Part shown: piece by piece, positions 56,125-64,000 of the stretch
Position numbering within the stretch: the stretch's first letter is position 1
How the letters are laid out: every line of letters begins with the position of its first letter
Assembly (NCBI RefSeq): GCF_001269655.1
Contig: NZ_LHVE01000002.1
Location: 124,001-188,000 of the forward strand
Direction of reading: 5' to 3'
DNA from: Pseudomonas thivervalensis
GTDB taxonomy: Bacteria > Pseudomonadota > Gammaproteobacteria > Pseudomonadales > Pseudomonadaceae
Length of the DNA: 64,000 nt
The notes under the pieces: model-generated
Seen by the model: the letters and a program-made list of their open reading frames with translations, nothing else
What the model was told of the DNA's origin: nothing
Databases searched by the model: none
Program-made: the position numbers and the translations under genes

Positions 56125-56841
56125 TCAGGACGGTCGCAGACCGCGTTCCAGCCAGAGGCGGCTGGCCAGCGTCACCAGGCCGTCGAGCAGCAATGCCAGC
56201 AGGGCGGTGCAGGCCGCGCCGAGCAGCAGTTGCGGCTGGTTGTTCAAGGCGATACCGGGGAAAATCAGGCTGCCGAGGCTATTGGCGCCGATCAGGAACG
56301 CCAGGGGCGCGGTGCCGACGTTGATTGCCAGGGCCACGCGCACGCCACCGACGATGATCGGCACGGCGTTCGGCAACTCGACTTTCCACAGCACCTGGCG
56401 CGGGGTCATGCCGATGCCGACGGCGGCTTCCTTGAGGGCGCCCTGGACATTCTTCAGGCCTTCATAGGTGTTGCGCACGATGGGCAACAGCGAGGCGAGG
56501 AACAGGGCGAAGATGGCGGGCCCGCTGCCGATGCCCAGGATGCCCAGGGCGATAGCCAGCACGGCCAGGGGCGGAACGGTGTTGCCGATGTTGAACACTT
56601 GCATGAAGCGTTCGGCACGCCCGACCATGCCGGGGCGGCTGAGGGCGATGCCGGAGGGGATGCCGACAATCAGGGCCGCCAGCATGGAGGCCAATACAAG
56701 CATCAGGTGCGCTTGCAGGTAGAACAGCAGGTCGTCGCGGTAATGTTGGATCGTATCGATGCCGATCCAGTGGACCAACAGGGCAAGAAGGGCGACGACG
56801 ACCGCACCCCCCATAAGCCCTTTGCCATAGTGGATAGCCAC
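56125..56841 (-). CDS. Osmoprotectant ABC transporter permease (second type)
   Basis: 238 residues with about six membrane helices and coupling loop EAAVGIGMTPRQVLWKVELP, paralogous to the other permease, so the pore is a heterodimer. First gene of the operon (permease, binding protein, permease, ATPase). GTG 56841 is chosen because AAAGGAG lies 9-10 bases upstream; the frame is open to 56970 with an unlikely Arg-rich extension. Confidence 0.9.
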   Translation of the reverse strand: MAIHYGKGLMGGAVVVALLALLVHWIGIDTIQHYRDDLLFYLQAHLMLVLASMLAALIVGIPSGIALSRPGMVGRAERFMQVFNIGNTVPPLAVLAIALGILGIGSGPAIFALFLASLLPIVRNTYEGLKNVQGALKEAAVGIGMTPRQVLWKVELPNAVPIIVGGVRVALAINVGTAPLAFLIGANSLGSLIFPGIALNNQPQLLLGAACTALLALLLDGLVTLASRLWLERGLRPS

Positions 56842-57262
56842 AGGCGGACTCCTTTTTCTTTCAGTCGGCGCACGCTGTCCCGGGCGGCGGACCATCACTG
56901 GTCGCCAGGAAAACGTTCGCGAGAAGCAGCTCTTTTCGATGCCGTTTGAACGGCCGTCGAAGTGAGCCATGAGCGCAGCCTCGTCAGGCTAACTTGCTGA
57001 TTTTCAAGACCCTGACGAATGGCCGTAACAGGGAAGTGGACGTCTGTGCGGCTTGAAAGGTTCCCTCACAAGGCACCGTCGAACCTCTGTAGGAGCTGGC
57101 GAAGCCTGCGATCCTTTGGCATTTTCAGGGACGCCGAAGATCAAAAGATCGCAGGCTTCGCCAGCTCCTACCGTGCACCAACGCCTATGTACGGTGGTCC
57201 ATGAGGGGCGTTTTGGGCTATACTCGCCGCCCTTTTTTGAATCACCTGCCAGGCGATTTCCC
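56842..57262. other. Gap between the ABC operon and prfC
   Basis: About 420 bp. It contains the transporter ribosome site, a REPIN (57090-57170) and a -10-like TATACT at 57219-57224 that may serve prfC. The rest shows no gene, tRNA or terminator that I can support. Confidence 0.5.
57090..57170. repeat. REPIN, TAGGAGCTGGCGAAGCC class
   Basis: TAGGAGCTGGCGAAGCCTGC and GATC are exactly mirrored by GATCGCAGGCTTCGCCAGCT and CCTA around a 33-bp loop. It is the intact version of the decayed element at 33428-33560 and unrelated in sequence to the two GGGAGC classes. Confidence 0.9.
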
Positions 57263-58846
<1,584 letters not shown>

Positions 58847-58864
58847 GCATCAAGCGTGACCCAC

Positions 58865-58954
58865 TGTGGGAGCGAGCTTGCTCGCGATGGCAGTGGGTCA
58901 GCTTGCATCGATGTTGGATGTGCCAGCCTCTTCGCGAGCAAGCTCGCTCCCACA
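58865..58954. repeat. REPIN, GGGAGCGAGC class
   Basis: TGTGGGAGCGAGCTTGCTCG and its inverted copy TCGCGAGCAAGCTCGCTCCC with ACA, about 90 bp, immediately after prfC. The remainder of 58955-59129 shows no gene. Confidence 0.9.
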
Positions 58955-59129
58955 CTGGGTTTTGGGGTGTTAGTCGGATTGGAGATAACGCTTATTCGAA
59001 ACCGATCTGTCAGGCGGGGGCATTTCTGATGGTTCGGTGGCGTCCTATCTGGTGAACCGGCCTGTTCAGAACTAGATTTTCTTGAGCGCCGTCGGGCCCC
59101 GGCTTTATCCGGAACAGAAGGAATGGGTT

Positions 59130-59381
59130 ATGAATAAGCTGCTACGCATGATGTTTTTGCTGAAGGTGTTGGTGATGCTGTCCCTCGGTTCCACGGCGGC
59201 GTGGGCCGAGTGCGATGAGCATGAGAAGCACGCGTCGAGTGGCTCGGTGGTTCAAGGTGAGTTGATGCTTGCCGCGACCGACGCGGATGCAGGCGATCCG
59301 GACGATGGCGAGGATGACGATGGTTCGCCGGTCGATCCGCCGGACGGTGATGAGGATGAAGAGGGCGATAGCCAGACGTAG
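59130..59381 (+). CDS. Small secreted acidic protein, function unknown
   Basis: 83 residues. Sec signal peptide (MNKLLRMMFLLKVLVMLSLG, cut after TAAWA near 26), leaving about 57 residues. The mature part starts ECDEHEKHASSG and ends in a low-complexity Asp/Glu/Gly/Pro tail (about 50-83). Acidic repeats of this kind can bind cations, but no ligand can be named. ATG 59130 has AAGGAA 9 bases upstream, and a strong terminator follows, so it looks like a real single-gene unit. Confidence 0.65.
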   Translation: MNKLLRMMFLLKVLVMLSLGSTAAWAECDEHEKHASSGSVVQGELMLAATDADAGDPDDGEDDDGSPVDPPDGDEDEEGDSQT

Positions 59382-59395
59382 GTTCTGGCCTGAAG

Positions 59396-59445
59396 AAAAC
59401 CCCTCCAGCCCCCACTGATACTCAGTCGGGGCTGGAGGGGTTTTT
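59396..59445 (+). terminator. Strong terminator after the acidic protein gene
   Basis: AAAACCCCTCCAGCCCC pairs with GGGGCTGGAGGGGTTTT, and the loop extends the stem with ACTGA-TAC-TCAGT; T5 follows. More than 20 pairs in total, 15 bases after the stop. Confidence 0.9.
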
Positions 59446-59482
59446 AATGTCGGGTGCATGACCCAAGGCAAAGACTGACTCC

Positions 59483-59575
59483 TGTGGCGAGGGAGCTTGC
59501 TCCCGCTGGCCTGCGCAGCAGGCCCAAGAAGAGGGGCCGCTGCGCTGCCCAGCGGGAGCAAGCTCCCTCGCCACA
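59483..59575. repeat. REPIN, GAGGGAGCTTGC class
   Basis: TGTGGCGAGGGAGCTTGCTC on the left and the mirrored GAGCAAGCTCCCTCGCCACA on the right. The loop holds a further GCCTGCGCAGCAGGC hairpin. Confidence 0.9.
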
Positions 59576-59612
59576 AGTGCTTTTCTGCCTTAAGTGCTTC
59601 TGCCTTTTAGCC

Positions 59613-60593
59613 TTACGCCGCGCCGTCGAGAAACCGCTCGGCGTAGTGACACGCCACCAACCGGTTATCGAGCGGCCGCAACGCCGGTTCTTCAGTCTTG
59701 CAACGCTCGGTCGCATACGGGCAACGCTTATGGAAAGCGCAGCCGGACGGTGGGTTGAGCGGGTTGGGCAGTTCGCCGACGATCTTGATCTTCGGCTTGT
59801 TCGGGTCTGGGTGGATGGTCGGGGTGGCCGACAGCAGCGCCTGGGTGTACGGGTGCAACGGGTGGCTGTAGATGTTCTCGTTGGGGCCCATTTCCACCGG
59901 GCGGCCGAGGTACATCACCATCACTTCATCGGCGACGTGTTGCACCACCGCCAGGTTGTGGGAAATGAACACGTAGGCGGTGTTGAATTCCTGCTGCAGG
60001 TCCATGAACAGGTTCAGCACCTGGGCCTGGATCGACACGTCCAGCGCCGAGGTCGGTTCGTCCGCCACCAGCACCTTGGGTTGCAGCATCATGGCGCGGG
60101 CCAGGGCGATGCGCTGGCGCTGGCCGCCGGAGAACATGTGCGGGTAGCGCTGGTAATGCTCGGGGCGCAGGCCCACCTGCTTCATCATCGCCTGGACTTT
60201 CTCGCGCCGCTCGGTGGCCGACAGGTTGGTGTTGATGAGCAACGGCTCGGCCAGTTGATCGCCGATTTTCTGCCGTGGATTGAGGGACGCGTACGGGCTC
60301 TGGAAGACCATCTGCACATCTTTGCGCAGCTGCTTGCGTTCGGCCTTGTTGGCGCCGGCCACTTCCTGCCCGGCGATTTTCAAGGAGCCGGCGGACGGCT
60401 CTTCGATCAGCGTCAGGGCCCGGGCGAGGGTGGATTTGCCGCAACCGGATTCACCCACCACGGCCAGGGTCTTGCCGGCTTCCAGTTCGAACGACACACC
60501 GTTGAGGGCGCGCACGGTCGCATGGCCCTTGAACATGCCACGGGACACTTCGTAATGACGGGTCAAGTCACGGGCGGTAAGTACGACGGCCAT
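59613..60593 (-). CDS. dppF: Dipeptide ABC transporter ATPase DppF
   Basis: 326 residues. ABC domain with Walker A GESGCGKST, signature MFSGGQRQRIALARAM and Walker B VLVADEPTSALDV, plus the C-terminal oligopeptide-transporter domain with four Cys-type residues in GCAFHKRCPYATERCK that may bind an iron-sulfur cluster. ATG 60593 overlaps the dppD stop (TGATG) and follows AGGAGG; a GTG one codon earlier is possible. Last gene of dppABCDF. Confidence 0.95.
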   Translation of the reverse strand: MAVVLTARDLTRHYEVSRGMFKGHATVRALNGVSFELEAGKTLAVVGESGCGKSTLARALTLIEEPSAGSLKIAGQEVAGANKAERKQLRKDVQMVFQSPYASLNPRQKIGDQLAEPLLINTNLSATERREKVQAMMKQVGLRPEHYQRYPHMFSGGQRQRIALARAMMLQPKVLVADEPTSALDVSIQAQVLNLFMDLQQEFNTAYVFISHNLAVVQHVADEVMVMYLGRPVEMGPNENIYSHPLHPYTQALLSATPTIHPDPNKPKIKIVGELPNPLNPPSGCAFHKRCPYATERCKTEEPALRPLDNRLVACHYAERFLDGAA

Positions 60594-61561
60594 CACGCCA
60601 CCTCCTGGTTCAACGGGTAGAAGCAGCGGGCGAGGCTGTTGGATTTCGGATCGAGGGCCGGGCGTTGTTGACGGCAGTTGTCCTGCACGTACGGGCAGCG
60701 CGGCGAGAGCAGGCAGCCTTGCGGACGGTCATAGCGACCGGGGACGATGCCGGGCAAGGTCGCCAGGCGCTCGGCGCCCATGCTGTGCTCCGGAATCGCC
60801 GCCAGCAGTGCTTCGCTGTACGGGTGGGCCGGAATGTCGAACAGCTCCGGCACCTGGCCCACTTCCACGGCCTGGCCGGCGTACATCACGCAGACGCGCT
60901 GGGCGGTTTCGGCCACCACGGCGAGGTCGTGGGTGATCAGCACCAGGCCCATGTCCTGCTCTTTTTGCAGGGCCAGCAGCAGGTCCATGATCTGCGCCTG
61001 GATGGTCACGTCCAGGGCAGTGGTCGGTTCGTCGGCGATCAGCAGCTTCGGCTCGCCGGCAATCGCCATGGCAATCGCCACACGTTGGCTCATGCCGCCG
61101 GACAGTTGATGCGGGTAGGCGTCCATGCGGCTGGCGGCGCCGGGGATCTCGACTTTTTCCAGCAGTTCGATGGCGCGCTTGCGCGCGGCCTTGCCGGACA
61201 TCTTCAGGTGCAGGCGCAGCACTTCTTCGATCTGGAAGCCCACGGTGTAGCTGGGGTTGAGCGCGGTCATCGGGTCCTGGAACACCATCGCCAGATCCTT
61301 GCCGACGATCTGCCGGCGCTGGCGGTTGCTCAGCTTGAGCATGTTCTTGCCGTCGAAGTTCAGCGCATCGGCGGTGACGATGCCGGGGTGCTCGATCAGG
61401 CCCATCAGCGCCATCATGGTCACGGATTTACCCGAGCCCGATTCGCCGACGATCGCCAGGACTTCGCCTTTTTCCACGCTCAAGTCGAGGCCGTCGACCA
61501 CCGGCACGGCGGTGGCGTCGCCGAAGCGGACGTTGAGATTCTTGATTTCTAGCAGTGACAT
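60593..61561 (-). CDS. dppD: Dipeptide ABC transporter ATPase DppD
   Basis: 322 residues. Walker [11 protein letters not shown]-loop [13 protein letters not shown], signature [16 protein letters not shown], Walker [15 protein letters not shown]-loop [11 protein letters not shown], and a C-terminal OPT domain with the Cys cluster [18 protein letters not shown] 61561 is preceded by GAGGAG. Works with DppF to power the DppBC pore. Confidence 0.95.
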   Translation of the reverse strand: MSLLEIKNLNVRFGDATAVPVVDGLDLSVEKGEVLAIVGESGSGKSVTMMALMGLIEHPGIVTADALNFDGKNMLKLSNRQRRQIVGKDLAMVFQDPMTALNPSYTVGFQIEEVLRLHLKMSGKAARKRAIELLEKVEIPGAASRMDAYPHQLSGGMSQRVAIAMAIAGEPKLLIADEPTTALDVTIQAQIMDLLLALQKEQDMGLVLITHDLAVVAETAQRVCVMYAGQAVEVGQVPELFDIPAHPYSEALLAAIPEHSMGAERLATLPGIVPGRYDRPQGCLLSPRCPYVQDNCRQQRPALDPKSNSLARCFYPLNQEVA

Positions 61562-61571
61562 GGGAATCTCC

Positions 61572-62483
61572 TCAGGCGGCATTCTTGAGTTTCGGGTCCA
61601 GCGCATCGCGCAGACCGTCGCCCATCAGGTTGATTGCCAGCACGCTGAGCAAAATGGTCAATCCAGGCAGGCTCACGACCCACCAGGCGCGTTCGATGTA
61701 GTCGCGGGCCGAGGCCAGCATGGTGCCCCACTCCGGGGTCGGTGGCTGGACGCCGAGGCCGAGGAAGCCCAGGGCGGCGGCGTCGAGGATCGCCGAGGAA
61801 AAGCTCAAGGTCGCCTGGACGATCAGCGGTGCCATGCAGTTGGGCAGCACGGTGATGAACATCAGGCGCGGCAGGCCGGCACCGGCCAGGCGGGCGGCAG
61901 TCACGTAGTCGCGGTTCAGTTCGCCCATCACGGCGGCGCGGGTCAGGCGCACGTAGGACGGCAGCGAGACGATGGCGATGGCGATCACGGTGTTGATCAG
62001 GCCTGGGCCGAGGATGGCGACGATCGCCACGGCCAGCAACAAGGACGGCAGGGCGAGCATGATGTCCATCAGGCGCATGATGGTCGGGCCGAGGAGGCGC
62101 GGGAAGAACCCGGCGAACAGGCCCAGCAGGATGCCCGGGATCAGCGACATCACCACCGACGACAAGCCGATCAGCAGCGACAGGCGCGAACCCTGGATCA
62201 GGCGCGACAGCAGATCGCGGCCCAGCTCGTCGGTGCCCAGCAGGAACTGGATCTGCCCGCCCTCAAGCCACGCCGGCGGCGTCAGCAGGAAGTCACGGTA
62301 TTGCTCGCTCGGGTCGTGAGGCGCGACCCACGGGGCGAAGATCGCGCAGAACACGATCAGGATCATGAACAGCAGCCCGGCGACGGCGCCCTTGTTGCGG
62401 GAAAACGCTTGCCAGAATTCTTTGTACGGGGATGGGTACAGCAGGCTTTGATCGACTGCTACCGCGGTAGTTGGAGTACTCAT
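61572..62483 (-). CDS. dppC: Dipeptide ABC transporter permease DppC
   Basis: 303 residues: an N-terminal helix (about 28-50), a periplasmic loop, then five helices of the permease domain (about 95-295) with coupling segment [23 protein letters not shown] 62483 is chosen ([12 protein letters not shown]); the frame is open a little further. Ten bases separate it from dppB and from dppD. Confidence 0.94.
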   Translation of the reverse strand: MSTPTTAVAVDQSLLYPSPYKEFWQAFSRNKGAVAGLLFMILIVFCAIFAPWVAPHDPSEQYRDFLLTPPAWLEGGQIQFLLGTDELGRDLLSRLIQGSRLSLLIGLSSVVMSLIPGILLGLFAGFFPRLLGPTIMRLMDIMLALPSLLLAVAIVAILGPGLINTVIAIAIVSLPSYVRLTRAAVMGELNRDYVTAARLAGAGLPRLMFITVLPNCMAPLIVQATLSFSSAILDAAALGFLGLGVQPPTPEWGTMLASARDYIERAWWVVSLPGLTILLSVLAINLMGDGLRDALDPKLKNAA

Positions 62484-62493
62484 GGTTTTGATC

Positions 62494-63504
62494 TCAGCGC
62501 TGGTGACGGATGCGTGGGTTGGCAAAGCCGTAGAGGATGTCCACGACGAAGTTGACCAGAATCACCAGGCAGGCGATTAACAGGATGCCGTTCTGCACCA
62601 CGGGATAGTCCCGGGCGCCGATGGCTTCGATCAGCCACTTGCCGATGCCCGGCCAGGAGAAGATCGTTTCGGTCAGGACCGCACCGGCCAGCAGCGTGCC
62701 GACCTGCAGGCCGACCACGGTCAGCACAGGGATCAGCGCGTTGCGCAGGCCATGCACGAACACCACGCGCGACGGCGACAGGCCCTTGGCCTTGGCGGTA
62801 CGGATGTAGTCTTCGCGCAGCACTTCGAGCATCGAAGAGCGGGTCATGCGGGCGATCACCGCCAGCGGAATGGTGCCCAGCACGATGGCCGGCAGGATCA
62901 GGTGATGCAGGGCATCGAGGAACGCGCCCGGCTCGTCGGCCAGCAGCGTGTCGATCAGCATGAAGCCGGTTTTCGGCTCGATGTCGTAGAGCAAGTCGAT
63001 CCGCCCCGACACCGGTGTCCAGCCCAGGGACACCGAGAAGAACATGATCAGGATCAGGCCCCACCAGAAGATCGGCATTGAATACCCCGCCAGGGAGATG
63101 CCCATCACCCCATGGTCGAACAGGGATCCTCGCTTGAGTGCCGCGATCACCCCGGCCAGCAGGCCCAGGATACCGGCGAACAACAGGGCGGCCATGGACA
63201 GTTCCAGGGTCGCGGGAAACAGGGAGCTGAACTCGGTCCATACGCTTTCACGGGTACGCAGCGATTCGCCGAGATCGCCCTGGGCCAGTTTGCCGATGTA
63301 GTCCAGGTATTGGGCATACAGCGGTTTGTTGAGGCCAAGGCGTTCCATTGCCTGTGCATGCATTTCGGGATCGACCCGACGTTCGCCCATCATCACTTCC
63401 ACGGGGTCGCCGGGGATCATGCGAATCAACGCGAAGGTCAGCAAGGTGATGCCGAAGAACGTGGGGATCAATAATCCCAGTCGGCGGGCAATAAAACTAA
63501 ACAT
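62494..63504 (-). CDS. dppB: Dipeptide ABC transporter permease DppB
   Basis: 336 residues, six membrane helices, OppB/DppB type: N-terminal FSFIARRLGLLIPTFFGITL with RMIPGDPVEVMMG, and coupling segment ARMTRSSMLEVLREDYIRTA. It pairs with DppC to form the inner-membrane channel. Separated from dppA by 74 bp that contain a hairpin. Confidence 0.95.
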   Translation of the reverse strand: MFSFIARRLGLLIPTFFGITLLTFALIRMIPGDPVEVMMGERRVDPEMHAQAMERLGLNKPLYAQYLDYIGKLAQGDLGESLRTRESVWTEFSSLFPATLELSMAALLFAGILGLLAGVIAALKRGSLFDHGVMGISLAGYSMPIFWWGLILIMFFSVSLGWTPVSGRIDLLYDIEPKTGFMLIDTLLADEPGAFLDALHHLILPAIVLGTIPLAVIARMTRSSMLEVLREDYIRTAKAKGLSPSRVVFVHGLRNALIPVLTVVGLQVGTLLAGAVLTETIFSWPGIGKWLIEAIGARDYPVVQNGILLIACLVILVNFVVDILYGFANPRIRHQR

Positions 63505-63536
63505 CTTCAGGTGTACCTCATCAGCCGGTTAGGCGT

Positions 63537-63577
63537 GCCCGGCAATCCTTGGGTGAAGGTTGCCGGGCGTTTTCTTA
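63537..63577. terminator. Hairpin between dppA and dppB
   Basis: GCCCGGCAA/TTGCCGGGC with an inner CCTT/AAGG extension. The T tract lies on the plus-strand side, so on the dpp transcript it is a GC hairpin without a strong terminator tail. It may protect the 3' end of the dppA mRNA. Confidence 0.6.
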
Positions 63578-63578
63578 T

Positions 63579-64000
63579 CTACTTCACCTGGGTGGTGGCG
63601 AAGTTGTTGGTGGTGAGCGGGCTAATCACATAGCCCTCTACGTTGTTGCGCATTGCCGTGAACATGCGGGTGTGGGCCATGCTGATCCATGGCTGGTCCT
63701 GGTTGAAAAGCACCTGGGCCTGTTCATAGAGCTTGGCGCGCTCCTCGGGGTTCACTGTGGCGCGTGCCTGGTCGAGCAGCGCCTGGAATTTCTCGTTGCA
63801 CCAGCGCGCGTAGTTTTCGCCGTTCTTGGCGGCCTCGCAACTGAGCATAGGCGTCAGGAAGTTATCCGGGTCGCCGTTGTCGCCCGCCCATCCGGCGGAG
63901 ACCATGTCGTGTTCGCCGTTTTTCGCGCGCTTGAGCATTTCGCCCCATTCCATCACGCGGATGTCGACCTTGATCCCGACCTTCGCCAGGTCCGCCTGCA
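63579..64000 (-). CDS. dppA: Dipeptide-binding protein DppA, C-terminal part (runs off the right edge)
   Basis: The visible last 140 residues match the C-terminus of periplasmic SBP_bac_5 peptide-binding proteins: LQADLAKVGIKVDIRVMEWG, HDMVSAGWAGDNGDPDNFL, then NGENYARWCNEKFQALLDQA and the ending NFATTQVK. Signal peptide and N-terminal lobe lie beyond base 64000. First gene of dppABCDF; relatives can also deliver heme precursors or other peptides, so the exact ligand is open. Confidence 0.93.
   Translation of the reverse strand, partial: QADLAKVGIKVDIRVMEWGEMLKRAKNGEHDMVSAGWAGDNGDPDNFLTPMLSCEAAKNGENYARWCNEKFQALLDQARATVNPEERAKLYEQAQVLFNQDQPWISMAHTRMFTAMRNNVEGYVISPLTTNNFATTQVK

Overview
The window is a GC-rich chromosomal segment of a fluorescent-type Pseudomonas. 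Evidence is the characteristic gene order recN / grpE-dnaK-dnaJ-dapB-carAB-greA / yhbY / rlmE-ftsH-folP-glmM-tpiA-secG-tRNA-Leu-tRNA-fMet-rimP-nusA-infB-rbfA-truB-rpsO-pnp, a PTS-type fruBKA operon with a Cra operator, and many Pseudomonas-style REP/REPIN palindromes. No rRNA, CRISPR array, prophage or intact insertion sequence was seen.

Layout. (1) 1-27170: housekeeping block of chaperones, lysine and carbamoyl-phosphate synthesis, cell-envelope precursors, folate, protein export, transcription and translation factors. It carries a LexA box (recN), two sigma-32 promoters (grpE, dnaK), an attenuator-like leader before carA and several operon-internal hairpins. (2) 27200-28275: a junction with an atypical tRNA-Thr(CGU) gene lacking CCA, a hicAB toxin-antitoxin pair and an unexplained stretch. 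(3) 28276-36530: a small conserved protein, nadC, a DUF1631 protein, ampD-ampE, a chemoreceptor with a FliA-type promoter, and a TatD-type nuclease. (4) 36551-43399: cra and the fructose PTS operon. (5) 43400-47825: a Tat-exported PhoD-type phosphatase and a large membrane-anchored PepSY/flavodoxin/flavin reductase, separated by REPINs. (6) 47826-51690: an accessory locus with a 753-residue helical protein that looks like both subunits of an alpha-xenorhabdolysin-type (XaxA/XaxB) pore-forming toxin fused in one chain, followed by a 302-residue helical partner of unknown type. (7) 51713-53120: an ornithine decarboxylase with a structured leader. (8) 53375-56841: a four-gene osmoprotectant ABC importer. 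(9) 57263-64000: prfC, a small secreted acidic protein, and the dpp dipeptide importer, whose dppA runs off the end.

The most interesting items are the fused binary-toxin-like locus, the speC leader (promoter, small ORF and terminator-like hairpin), the carA leader ORF overlapping both a terminator and the carA start codon, and the tRNA-Thr/hicAB junction where two otherwise conserved blocks meet. Family assignments come from reading the translated sequences; no database search was run. P. aeruginosa gene order and locus numbers are quoted from memory.
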